Source of the DNA: Alkalimonas sp.
Lineage (GTDB): Bacteria > Pseudomonadota > Gammaproteobacteria > Enterobacterales > Alteromonadaceae
Length of the DNA: 5,183 nt
Reading direction: 5' to 3'
Assembly (NCBI GenBank): GCA_007117525.1
Contig: SKGJ01000147.1
Span: 1 to 5,183, forward strand
Numbering within the stretch: position 1 is the stretch's first letter; each line of letters opens with the position of its first letter. The notes beneath the pieces were generated by a model. It had not been told where the DNA came from. It made no database searches and saw nothing but the letters and a program-made list of their open reading frames with translations. Shown here piece after piece: positions 1-5,183 of this stretch. The position numbers and the translations under genes are program-made.

Positions 1-1
1 A

Positions 2-1090
2 AAGCCAGAACAGCTTTTTATCGCCGGCTTTTCCGGTATCGTATCTGTTGATTTAACCCTACTCGAAGCACAGATGCTGTCAGCAGAGACAGCAGTACTT
101 GAGTTCCCGACCGCACAAATTCAAGATGCGATGCTGTTAAATAACGAAACCTTGCTGATTACAGATTCCAGCTTTGAAGTGGTACTGCAGGTAGATACCA
201 CCAGTGGCGAGCGTTCGGCTCTGCTAAGCTCTGGCATTGGCTCTGGCCGTGGTTTGTTGTCACCACAGTACCTGACCTTTGGCAGCAGCGCCGATATTCT
301 CTACGTGCTGGATGATGGTCAAAATGCGGCAGAGTCCTTGTTTGCTATTGATCTGCAGACTGGCAACAGAACCCAGCTTATTGAAATTGTTCGCGAGTTT
401 AATACCTACCCCAGCGGGCTCTTCTATAACGCTGCCACCGATGCACTGCTGGTTGGCTTAAGTGATGCCATATGGTCTGTTTCACTGACGGATAACAGCA
501 AAACTGTGATTAGCGATGCTGAAACCGAAAGCGGTATCGACATCGATACGCTAAGTGGCGGGGACTTTGATACAGAAACGCAAAGACTGTACATGACACA
601 ATTTCAACTGGAAAATGCCATCCTACAAATTAATGCAACCAATGGTGCTCGTACTTTGCTGGAGTTCGATGGCAGCGCGGGGCCGGCTGGGGTCATTACC
701 GGCCTGAATGCTGCTGCCCTGGATGCTACTGGCAACCAGTTATTCCTTGCCAGTCAAAGCCAAAGCAGCATCTACCGGCTGGATTTGGAGACGCTGGAAA
801 CAGAGTTGCTGCTGGATAGCTGCACCAATAACATCGGACAAAATGTATTGGATATCGATGTGTCCGGTATTCAAAAGCTCAATTTCGATGCTGCGGATAA
901 TCGCCTGTTGATTGTGACAAGCCAAATCGCCAGTTACGATCTGGCCACAAGCCAATGCCAGATTGTTGGCGAAAGCCACGGGTATTACAACGTACTACCG
1001 TTGGACAATGGCACCATGCTCACCACGGGCCAGGCTGCCCTGAAACAACTGGATCCTGTCAGCCAAAAGCAGGTCATCCTGTCGAAGTAA
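2..1090 (+). CDS. Beta-propeller-like repeat protein of unknown function, probably exported (5' end missing)
   Basis: The frame is open to the left edge, so the true start lies outside the window; the ATG at 74 is probably internal because propeller-like sequence (LFIAGFSGIVSVDL) precedes it in frame. About 362 residues are visible, ending at TAA 1088-1090. The protein is built from degenerate units of roughly 45-50 residues, each with a hydrophobic strand such as ILYVLDD, LLVGLSD, RLYMTQ or QLFLASQ, then a VDxxTGxRTxL-like turn. Such turns sit near visible residues 66, 118, 162, 212, 262, 314 and 351, with a weaker one near 19. This is the pattern of NHL/SMP-30/YVTN-type beta-propellers. It is rich in D, E, T, S, Q and N, poor in K, and has only two cysteines (about 274 and 319), which could form a disulfide. 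Those traits suit a periplasmic or surface protein or lipoprotein, but the signal peptide would be outside the window. I see no catalytic motif. A terminator follows, so this is the last gene of its transcript. Confidence 0.75.
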   Translation, partial: KPEQLFIAGFSGIVSVDLTLLEAQMLSAETAVLEFPTAQIQDAMLLNNETLLITDSSFEVVLQVDTTSGERSALLSSGIGSGRGLLSPQYLTFGSSADILYVLDDGQNAAESLFAIDLQTGNRTQLIEIVREFNTYPSGLFYNAATDALLVGLSDAIWSVSLTDNSKTVISDAETESGIDIDTLSGGDFDTETQRLYMTQFQLENAILQINATNGARTLLEFDGSAGPAGVITGLNAAALDATGNQLFLASQSQSSIYRLDLETLETELLLDSCTNNIGQNVLDIDVSGIQKLNFDAADNRLLIVTSQIASYDLATSQCQIVGESHGYYNVLPLDNGTMLTTGQAALKQLDPVSQKQVILSK

Positions 1091-1099
1091 CGGTACCAG

Positions 1100-1125
1100 A
1101 AGGCTGGCTTTTAGCCAGCCTTTTT
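1100..1125 (+). terminator. Intrinsic terminator after the propeller gene
   Basis: A perfect 10-bp stem (AAGGCTGGCT at 1100-1109 with AGCCAGCCTT at 1113-1122) has a TTT loop and runs into a T-tract at 1121-1125. It begins 9 nt after the stop codon of the propeller gene and lies before the dusC promoter region, so it should insulate dusC from upstream transcription. Confidence 0.9.
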
Positions 1126-1150
1126 GCTGGTTTCTTCATCGTCCTTTCTC

Positions 1151-1156
1151 TATAAT
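1151..1156 (+). promoter_or_regulatory. Candidate -10 box of the dusC promoter
   Basis: An exact TATAAT lies 30 nt before the dusC start, in the gap after the terminator of the preceding gene, where a promoter is needed. No good -35 hexamer is seen at 16-18 nt upstream (the 17-nt position reads TGGTTT) and there is no TGn extension, so the promoter may be weak or activator-dependent. A start about 7 nt downstream would leave a leader of roughly 24 nt. Confidence 0.5.
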
Positions 1157-1186
1157 TCCCGCCCCTTTATTGCAGCTGAGTTTGCC

Positions 1187-2152
1187 ATGCAAATTGTTCT
1201 CGCGCCGATGGAAGGCGTGGTTGATCACTTAATGCGCGATATGCTGACCCGCATTGGCGGCTTTGATCTGTGCATCACTGAATTTGTCCGGGTGGTGGAT
1301 CAGCGGTTGCCGGCCCGGGTATTTCGGCGACTGTGCCCGGAGCTGGAGCACGGCGGTAAAACACCTGCCGGGGTACCGGTACGGGTGCAATTGCTTGGGC
1401 AAGAGCCGCATTGGCTGGCGGAAAATGCCGCCAAGGCGGTGCAGTTGGGCTCACCCGGCATTGATCTCAACTTTGGCTGTCCGGCAAAAACAGTCAATAA
1501 AAGCCGTGGTGGCGCGGTGCTGCTGAAAGAAACCGAGCAGCTGTATCAAATCGTCAAAGCCGTTCGCCAAGCCGTTCCCTCGGAGCACCCGGTCAGCGCC
1601 AAAATCCGGCTGGGTTACGACGATACGGCTCTGACATTGGACAATGCCAGCGCCATTGAAGCCGCCGGTGCCACTGTACTGACGGTGCATGCCCGCACCA
1701 AAACCGATGGTTACAAGCCTCCGGCCTATTGGCCCTGGATCGGCCGTATTCGCCAACGGATCGCCATACCGGTGATTGCCAATGGTGAAATCTGGACACC
1801 GGCCCAGGCCGCGCAATGCCAGCACGAAGCCAACACCCAGGACATTATGCTGGGACGAGGCGCTTTGGCATTGCCCAATCTGGCGCAATGCATTTGCAGC
1901 GGCCAGCAGGCCATGTCGTGGCCCGAGGTATTGCAGTTACTGATGCGGTATTCCCAGTACGAAGTGGCGGGTGACAAAGGCAAGTACTACAGCAACCGCA
2001 TTAAACAGTGGTTCAGCTACCTGAAGCTGCAATACCCTGAGGCAGAGGCTTTGTTTCGTCAATTGCGGGTGCTAAAACGCAACGACGAGATCCTGGCGTT
2101 GCTGCAACATGCGGAAAAGACCTTTACTTTACCGGCTAAGTCGCTACAATAG
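1187..2152 (+). CDS. dusC: tRNA-dihydrouridine(16) synthase DusC
   Basis: FMN-dependent enzyme that uses NADPH to reduce a uridine of the tRNA D-loop to dihydrouridine; the E. coli DusC subfamily acts on U16. The product is 321 residues, near the usual length of about 315. Visible landmarks in order: the N-terminal barrel strand MQIVLAPMEGV; VRVQLLGQEP (66-74); GIDLNFGCPAKTVNKSRGGA (91-110) with the catalytic Cys98; SAKIRLG with Lys139 and TVHARTKTDGY with His168 at the flavin and active site; PVIANGEI (195-202) and MLGRGALALPN (221-231), the FMN-phosphate region; then a C-terminal helical tRNA-binding domain (about 240-321) containing KYYSNRIKQWFSYLK. The ATG at 1187 is chosen because homology begins there; an in-frame ATG at 1124 lies in the upstream terminator and would precede the TATAAT. 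The SD is weak (GAG at 1178-1180). suhB follows after 54 nt in the same direction. DusC is preferred over DusA/DusB from the YKPPAYW segment and the overall match. Confidence 0.93.
   Translation: MQIVLAPMEGVVDHLMRDMLTRIGGFDLCITEFVRVVDQRLPARVFRRLCPELEHGGKTPAGVPVRVQLLGQEPHWLAENAAKAVQLGSPGIDLNFGCPAKTVNKSRGGAVLLKETEQLYQIVKAVRQAVPSEHPVSAKIRLGYDDTALTLDNASAIEAAGATVLTVHARTKTDGYKPPAYWPWIGRIRQRIAIPVIANGEIWTPAQAAQCQHEANTQDIMLGRGALALPNLAQCICSGQQAMSWPEVLQLLMRYSQYEVAGDKGKYYSNRIKQWFSYLKLQYPEAEALFRQLRVLKRNDEILALLQHAEKTFTLPAKSLQ
2123..2150 (+). promoter_or_regulatory. Candidate suhB promoter inside the 3' end of dusC
   Basis: TTTACT (2123-2128, 4 of 6 to TTGACA), a 16-nt spacer, then TACAAT (2145-2150, 5 of 6 to TATAAT). 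Transcription would start near 2157, just after the dusC stop, giving a suhB leader of about 50 nt that includes the BoxA-like element. No terminator separates dusC from suhB, so read-through from dusC is also possible. This rests on motif matching only. Confidence 0.45.
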
Positions 2153-2179
2153 CCGCCGCACTTTTGTGTAAGTTTTAAC

Positions 2180-2191
2180 CGCTCTTTTTCC
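2180..2191 (+). promoter_or_regulatory. BoxA-like Nus-factor site in the suhB leader
   Basis: CGCTCTTTTTCC matches the BoxA core (T/C)GCTCTTT over its first eight bases; the rrn-type consensus continues with AACA, here TTCC. It ends 3 nt before the AAGG Shine-Dalgarno of suhB. In E. coli and Salmonella a BoxA in the suhB 5' leader recruits the NusB/NusE-SuhB complex and represses suhB by blocking ribosome access. The identical placement here suggests the same feedback loop. The sequence match is seen; the function is inferred. Confidence 0.6.
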
Positions 2192-2194
2192 AAT

Positions 2195-2199
2195 AAGGT
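2195..2199 (+). promoter_or_regulatory. Shine-Dalgarno site of suhB
   Basis: AAGGT, 7 nt before the ATG at 2207, supports that start. It is immediately downstream of the BoxA-like element, so a protein complex on BoxA could mask it. Confidence 0.7.
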
Positions 2200-2206
2200 A
2201 ATCGCT

Positions 2207-3010
2207 ATGCATCCGATGTTGAACATCGCCATCCGTGCTGCCCGCAGCGCAGGAACACTTATTGCCCGCTCTTGCGAGCAGCTGGATATTGTCAAATCCA
2301 CTGAAAAATCCAGCAACGACTTTGTCACCAACATCGACCGTGAAGCCGAGCAGCTGATAGCGCAAACATTGCGTAAATCCTTCCCTGGCCATGCTGTGGT
2401 GGGTGAAGAGCTTGGCCAGCAAGGTCCAGCAGACAGCGATCACCAATGGATCATCGACCCGCTCGATGGCACCTCCAATTTTATCCGTGGCATTCCTCAT
2501 GTGTCGATTTCCATTGCGCTGAAAGTTCAGGGCAAGCTGGAACAAGCCGTGATTTACGACCCACTGCGCGATGAACTCTTTACCGCTTCCCGTGGCCGCG
2601 GCGCCCAGCTCAATGGCCGTCGTATTCGGGTGGGCAACCGGCCGGAATTAACCGGTGCTTTGCTGGCGACCGGTTTCCCGTTCAAACAAAAGCAATTGCT
2701 GCCGGTGTACAGCAGCCTGTTCAACAGCTTGTTCCCTCTGGTGGCGGACATGCGTCGTGCCGGCTCTGCTGCGCTGGATTTGGCCTATGTCGCTGCCGGG
2801 CGTTTGGATGGCTTTTGGGAAATCGGCTTAAAGCCATGGGACATCGCAGCCGGTGAACTGATTGTGCGGGAAGCAGGTGGTTTGGTGACCGACTTTGCCG
2901 GGGGCAACAACCAGCTGAAAAGTGGCAATGTGGTCGCGGCCAGCCCGAAAGTGTTGCAGGCCATGCTTAAAACCATGCGGCCACACCTGACCGAAGAACT
3001 GATGCGCTAA
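2207..3010 (+). CDS. suhB: SuhB, inositol-1-monophosphatase family / Nus antitermination factor
   Basis: Mg2+-dependent, Li+-sensitive phosphatase family that hydrolyses inositol-1-phosphate in vitro. In E. coli the physiological role of SuhB is as a Nus-complex component binding NusA and promoting rRNA antitermination and folding. The 267 residues equal the E. coli SuhB length. All metal-site motifs are intact: VVGEE with Glu67; WIIDPLDGTSNF (81-92) with Asp84, Asp87 and Thr89; and KPWDIAAGE with Asp212. RRAGSAALDLAYVAAGRLDGF (183-203) is the family substrate and fold segment and is highly SuhB-like. The start MHPMLNIAIRAAR is typical of gammaproteobacterial SuhB and has an SD at proper spacing. 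It lies 54 nt after dusC and converges on the rhodanese gene. The BoxA-like motif in its leader suggests autoregulation. The intact catalytic site means the sequence alone cannot separate the enzymatic from the transcriptional role. Confidence 0.95.
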   Translation: MHPMLNIAIRAARSAGTLIARSCEQLDIVKSTEKSSNDFVTNIDREAEQLIAQTLRKSFPGHAVVGEELGQQGPADSDHQWIIDPLDGTSNFIRGIPHVSISIALKVQGKLEQAVIYDPLRDELFTASRGRGAQLNGRRIRVGNRPELTGALLATGFPFKQKQLLPVYSSLFNSLFPLVADMRRAGSAALDLAYVAAGRLDGFWEIGLKPWDIAAGELIVREAGGLVTDFAGGNNQLKSGNVVAASPKVLQAMLKTMRPHLTEELMR

Positions 3011-3030
3011 AGCTAGCGCAGTTATTATAC

Positions 3031-3040
3031 CCATATATGG
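3031..3040. repeat. Short AT-rich palindrome CCATATATGG
   Basis: A perfect 10-bp inverted repeat in the suhB-rhodanese intergenic gap, inside a longer, imperfectly symmetric AT-rich stretch (about 3026-3045). It sits just before the terminator on the suhB side. No known binding protein is implied; it may simply be AT-rich spacer. Confidence 0.35.
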
Positions 3041-3044
3041 ATAT

Positions 3045-3069
3045 AAACCCGGCCTGAGCCGGGTTTTTT
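3045..3069 (+). terminator. Terminator of suhB, probably bidirectional
   Basis: A 9-bp stem AAACCCGGC (3045-3053) with GCCGGGTTT (3058-3066), loop CTGA, and a six-T run at 3064-3069 for the + strand. Read on the - strand the same hairpin ends in TTTATAT, so it can also stop the rhodanese transcript, whose stop codon lies 22 nt away. This is the usual economy between convergent genes. Confidence 0.9.
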
Positions 3070-3091
3070 ATTGGGTCAAGGGCGTGCGGCT

Positions 3092-3454
3092 CTAAGGAAG
3101 CTCAATCGGCAACCCCTGCTCCTGCCAGGCGCGGTAGCCGCCAGCCAGACTGAACACCTGTTGGTACCCCATCTGCTGCAAGGTCTGCGCGGCCAAAGCC
3201 GAGCGATAGCCACCGCCGCAATACAAAATAATCCGCTGTTGTTTATCCTGCACCGTCTGTTCGATGTCCCGCTCGATAATGCCTTTGCCCAGATGCATGG
3301 CGCCAGGCAGATGGCCCTGTTGCCATTCGTGATCTTCGCGGGTGTCAAGCAACACATAGGGTGTCCCTTGCTGCTGCAGATCGGAAATCGTCATCTCATG
3401 GATGACGGCTTTGGCGGCGTTCACCAAAGCCAAAAATGCTGGCGAGTGCTGCAT
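3092..3454 (-). CDS. Small single-domain rhodanese-like sulfurtransferase
   Basis: A 120-residue rhodanese-homology protein, likely cytoplasmic, of the type that carries sulfur as a cysteine persulfide; the partner is unknown. Landmarks: YVLLDTREDHEWQQGHLPGA (33-52), the CH2A-like region with the conserved Asp37 and Arg39; IILYCGGGYRSALAA (75-89), the active-site loop with catalytic Cys79 and Arg84; and VFSLAGGYRAWQEQGLPIE, the C-terminal signature. The N-terminal helix (SPAFLALVNAAKAVIHEM) precedes the domain, and there is no signal peptide. The start at 3454 is chosen because GGAG (3461-3464) is 6 nt upstream. The longer reading from 3493 puts the ATG inside a terminator hairpin, and the ATG at 3466 has only the T-run before it. 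It follows secF by 57 nt but is separated from it by that hairpin. It resembles GlpE/PspE-type proteins in size but lacks a decisive feature for either, so no symbol is given. Confidence 0.88.
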   Translation of the reverse strand: MQHSPAFLALVNAAKAVIHEMTISDLQQQGTPYVLLDTREDHEWQQGHLPGAMHLGKGIIERDIEQTVQDKQQRIILYCGGGYRSALAAQTLQQMGYQQVFSLAGGYRAWQEQGLPIELP

Positions 3455-3460
3455 GCTAAG

Positions 3461-3464
3461 CTCC
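3461..3464 (-). promoter_or_regulatory. Shine-Dalgarno site deciding the rhodanese start
   Basis: GGAG on the - strand with a 6-nt spacer to the ATG at 3454. Neither upstream in-frame ATG (3466, 3493) has such a site, so this decides the start. It begins only a few nucleotides after the foot of the terminator hairpin. Confidence 0.7.
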
Positions 3465-3466
3465 AT

Positions 3467-3496
3467 AAAAAATGCCAGTCGATGGACTGGCATTTT
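3467..3496 (-). terminator. Terminator of the secDF transcript, directly before the rhodanese gene
   Basis: A perfect 12-bp inverted repeat, with arms 3469-3480 and 3485-3496 (AAAATGCCAGTC and GACTGGCATTTT on the + strand) and a 4-nt loop. On the - strand the hairpin ends in six T residues (3472-3467). It starts 15 nt after the secF stop. The + strand side has only four T residues followed by G, so the main direction is the - strand. The rhodanese SD lies 2-5 nt past the T-run, an unusually tight arrangement. Confidence 0.85.
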
Positions 3497-3500
3497 GTCG

Positions 3501-3509
3501 GTTATACCA
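3501..3509 (-). promoter_or_regulatory. Candidate extended -10 promoter for the rhodanese gene
   Basis: On the - strand the sequence reads TGGTATAAC, a TGn extension followed by a 5-of-6 match to TATAAT, just after the secF stop. No -35 is recognisable (ACCGAA at a 17-nt spacing). The start would fall near 3494, inside the 5' arm of the hairpin, so the mRNA would carry a 5'-terminal stem-loop. Motif evidence only. Confidence 0.3.
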
Positions 3510-3511
3510 AC

Positions 3512-4456
3512 TTATAGCAAGGGTTCGGTATTCTCGCCTTCTTTTTCCACCGGCGGTGGCATCAGATCTTCGCGGCTGATGCCCAGCAACAAGGACATCG
3601 AGCTGGCAATGTAGACCGAGGAGTAGGTCCCAATCACCACCCCAAACAACAGCGCAGTGGCAAAGCCATGGATCAACTCACCGCCTTTGAAAAACAGCAC
3701 CAGAAGCACCAAAATGGTGGTCACCGAGGTAATGATGGTCCGGCTCATGGTGCCGGTCAGGGACTCGTTCACCACCTCAATCGGCTCACTTTCGCGGATA
3801 CGGCGGAAGCCTTCACGGATCCTGTCGCACACCACAATGGTGTCGTTCAGTGAGTAACCGATCACCGCCAGCACCGCCGCCAGCACCGTCAGGTCAAACT
3901 CCAGCTGCAGCAAGGAGAAGAGCCCTAAGGTCAGGATCACATCGTGCGCCAAAGCCGTGACCGCCCCCAGTGCAAAACGCCATTCAAAGCGAAAGGCAAC
4001 GTAGATCAAAATGCAGATCAGCGCAGCCAGGGTGGCCAAACCGCCCTGCTCTTTTAATTCCGCGCCAACGCTGGGCCCAACGTACTCAATCCGGCGCATA
4101 TCGACCCGGTCGGCATCGGCCTGGTCCAGCAGCCGCAGGATCTGCTCACCCAGGGTCACCTGCTCGATGTCGTCCCTCGGGCCAATGCGGATCAGCACCT
4201 CGCGGCTGGTACCGAAGTACTGCACCACCGCATCCGGAAAGCCCGCTTCAGCCAGCACAGCGCGCACCGCCGTTAAATCGGCATCGCGCTCGTAACCCAC
4301 TTCGATCACGGTGCCGCCGGTAAAATCCAGGCCCCAGTTCAGGCCTTTGGTGGCCATCAAACCGATTGAGGCAGCAATCAAAATACCGGACAACACCAGC
4401 GCCGGTATTTTAAAGCGCATAAATTGGATGGTTTTGGTAAAAGTAATCGCAATCAT
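3512..4456 (-). CDS. secF: Protein translocase subunit SecF
   Basis: Inner-membrane subunit of the SecD-SecF-YajC complex, which uses the proton gradient to pull preproteins out of SecYEG on the periplasmic side. The 314 residues are close to the E. coli length of 323. Topology from hydrophobicity: TM1 about 17-36; a periplasmic domain about 37-135 beginning with WGLDFTGGT (41-49) and ending with YVGPSVGAEL (125-134); then TM2 about 139-156, TM3 161-183, TM4 188-210, TM5 240-257 and TM6 265-291. Conserved family motifs include AHDV (170-173), VIGYSLNDTIVVCDRIRE (198-215) and SRT with Arg239, probably the arginine implicated in proton transport in this family. The C-tail is short, proline- and glutamate-rich and cytoplasmic. 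The start has an ideal AAGGAGG SD 5 nt upstream that overlaps the secD stop. It is the last gene of the sec operon, closed by the hairpin at 3467-3496. Confidence 0.97.
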   Translation of the reverse strand: MIAITFTKTIQFMRFKIPALVLSGILIAASIGLMATKGLNWGLDFTGGTVIEVGYERDADLTAVRAVLAEAGFPDAVVQYFGTSREVLIRIGPRDDIEQVTLGEQILRLLDQADADRVDMRRIEYVGPSVGAELKEQGGLATLAALICILIYVAFRFEWRFALGAVTALAHDVILTLGLFSLLQLEFDLTVLAAVLAVIGYSLNDTIVVCDRIREGFRRIRESEPIEVVNESLTGTMSRTIITSVTTILVLLVLFFKGGELIHGFATALLFGVVIGTYSSVYIASSMSLLLGISREDLMPPPVEKEGENTEPLL

Positions 4457-4461
4457 GCCGG

Positions 4462-4468
4462 CCTCCTT
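4462..4468 (-). promoter_or_regulatory. Consensus Shine-Dalgarno of secF, overlapping the secD stop codon
   Basis: AAGGAGG on the - strand, a full match to the anti-SD, 5 nt before the secF ATG. It overlaps the secD TAA (4469-4467), so ribosomes finishing secD sit on the secF site. Coupled, near-equal expression of the two subunits is the likely consequence. Confidence 0.85.
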
Positions 4469-5183
4469 AAATTGGCAGTTTCTGCAGGCGGCGACCGCCC
4501 CAGATCATGTTGACCAGCACACGGGTACCCACAATGGCGGTAAACATCGAGGTGATGATGCCGATCATTAAGGTGACCGCAAAGCCTTTAATCGGCCCGG
4601 TCCCAACGCCAAACAGGATCAGCGCTGCGATTAAGGTGGTCACATTGGCATCGGCAATGGTCGACAACGCCCGGTCGTAACCATGGTGAATGGCCTGCTG
4701 CACACTGCGCCCATCGCGTAGCTCCTCACGAATACGCTCAAAAATCAGCACATTGGCATCCACCGCCATACCAACCGTCAGCACAATACCCGCCATACCC
4801 GGCAGCGTCAGGGTCGCACCAGGAATCATAGACATGATGCCGACAATTAAGACTAGGTTGGCAACCAAAGCGGCATTGGCGACCAGACCAAAGGCCTTGT
4901 AGTAGAGCACCATAAACACCAGTACAGTAGCCAGACCTAGCATAATGGCGGTTTGACCCAACTCGATGTTTTCCTGACCCAGGCTTGGACCTATGGTGCG
5001 CTCTTCAATGATTTGAATAGGCGCCAACAAAGCACCCGCCCGCAACTGCAGCGCCAAATTATGCGCTTCACCCGGGTTATTAATACCGGTAATCCGGAAA
5101 CTGCGACCAAGCCGGGCCTGAATGGTGGCTACGTTAATGACTTCCTCGATTTTTTCCAACACCGGATCGCCATCCGGGCCAAT
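4467..5183 (-). CDS. secD: Protein translocase subunit SecD (C-terminal part; 5' end outside window)
   Basis: The frame is open through the right edge, so only the last 238 residues are visible, about 40% of a typical 600-620-residue SecD. The apparent GTG start near 5162 is an internal valine codon. The fragment begins in the end of the large periplasmic domain: [20 protein letters not shown] (29-48, fragment numbering), then [18 protein letters not shown] (52-69), the conserved entry to the membrane part. Hydrophobic segments follow at about 74-94, 97-117, 127-147, 175-195 and 200-221, matching TM2-TM6. [18 protein letters not shown] (138-155) contains Asp142, the likely equivalent of the transmembrane aspartate needed for proton-driven export. 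The C-terminus, [11 protein letters not shown], matches the usual basic SecD tail. secF follows after 10 nt. The operon promoter and the expected upstream yajC are not in the window. Confidence 0.97.
   Translation of the reverse strand: MGPDGDPVLEKIEEVINVATIQARLGRSFRITGINNPGEAHNLALQLRAGALLAPIQIIEERTIGPSLGQENIELGQTAIMLGLATVLVFMVLYYKAFGLVANAALVANLVLIVGIMSMIPGATLTLPGMAGIVLTVGMAVDANVLIFERIREELRDGRSVQQAIHHGYDRALSTIADANVTTLIAALILFGVGTGPIKGFAVTLMIGIITSMFTAIVGTRVLVNMIWGGRRLQKLPI

Noticed and set aside
1124..1186. A possible N-terminal extension of DusC from the ATG at 1124
   Set aside because: The ATG-to-1187 stretch overlaps the upstream terminator T-run and the TATAAT, and the 21 extra residues have no counterpart in the family, which starts at the first barrel strand.
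1371..1385. Restriction-site-like palindromic run GGTACCGGTAC within dusC
   Set aside because: It is short, lies within a coding region of normal DusC sequence, and has no sign of a regulatory or mobile-element function.
1451..1888. A 145-codon open frame on the - strand inside dusC
   Set aside because: It is antisense to the conserved DusC barrel, has no recognisable motif or ribosome binding site, and is explained by GC-rich coding on the other strand.
2144..2545. A 133-codon open frame on the - strand covering the suhB leader and 5' half
   Set aside because: It is antisense to the strongly conserved SuhB metal-site region, with no family resemblance and no promoter or terminator of its own.
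3003..3020. Small hairpin TGCGCT...AGCGCA spanning the suhB stop codon
   Set aside because: It has a six-base stem with a six-base loop and no T-run directly after it. It is weaker than the terminator at 3045-3069 and could be chance.
3071..3517. A 148-codon open frame on the + strand opposite the rhodanese gene
   Set aside because: It lies antisense to a clear rhodanese with an intact active-site motif, crosses the hairpin at 3467-3496, has no SD and shows no recognisable protein pattern.
3970..4323. A 117-codon + strand frame rich in R, P, Q and S, opposite secF
   Set aside because: Its composition is typical of an antisense frame of a membrane protein gene, and secF on the other strand is unambiguous.

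Overview
The window reads as ordinary chromosomal DNA from a gammaproteobacterium. It has a moderate, even base composition, densely packed genes, short intergenic gaps closed by GC-rich hairpins with T-runs, and AGGAGG-type ribosome binding sites. The proteins recognised here (DusC, SuhB, SecD/SecF) look closest to those of Alteromonadales, Cellvibrionales or Pseudomonadales, but I cannot name a genus from sequence alone. I see no mobile element, CRISPR array, rRNA or tRNA gene.

Layout, left to right. (1) 2-1090, + strand: the 3' part of a gene whose start lies outside the window. It encodes an acidic, repeat-containing beta-propeller-like protein, probably exported, with no recognised function. 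A strong intrinsic terminator at 1100-1125 closes it. (2) 1187-2152, + strand: dusC, tRNA-dihydrouridine(16) synthase, with a consensus TATAAT at 1151-1156 just upstream. (3) 2207-3010, + strand: suhB, inositol-phosphate phosphatase family and Nus-factor protein. Its leader has a plausible promoter inside the end of dusC and a near-consensus BoxA directly in front of the Shine-Dalgarno sequence. (4) 3045-3069: a hairpin terminator between the convergent suhB and rhodanese genes, usable from both sides. (5) 3092-3454, - strand: a small single-domain rhodanese, whose start codon follows closely after a terminator hairpin (3467-3496) that ends the sec transcript. (6) 3512-4456, - strand: secF. 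(7) 4467-5183, - strand: the C-terminal part of secD, running off the right edge.

How the genes relate. secD and secF form one translationally close operon, with a 10-nt gap and the secF SD overlapping the secD stop, and encode the proton-driven SecDF part of the Sec translocon. dusC and suhB are co-oriented and both act on stable RNA: DusC modifies tRNA, and SuhB, in enterobacteria, is part of the Nus complex used in rRNA transcription. The most interesting signal is the BoxA-like element in the suhB leader. It would fit BoxA-mediated autoregulation of suhB, known from Escherichia coli and Salmonella, in a lineage that does not look enterobacterial. I found no evidence for a wholly new system. 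The propeller gene at the left edge is the only protein of unknown function. There is no gene-free stretch longer than about 100 bases.
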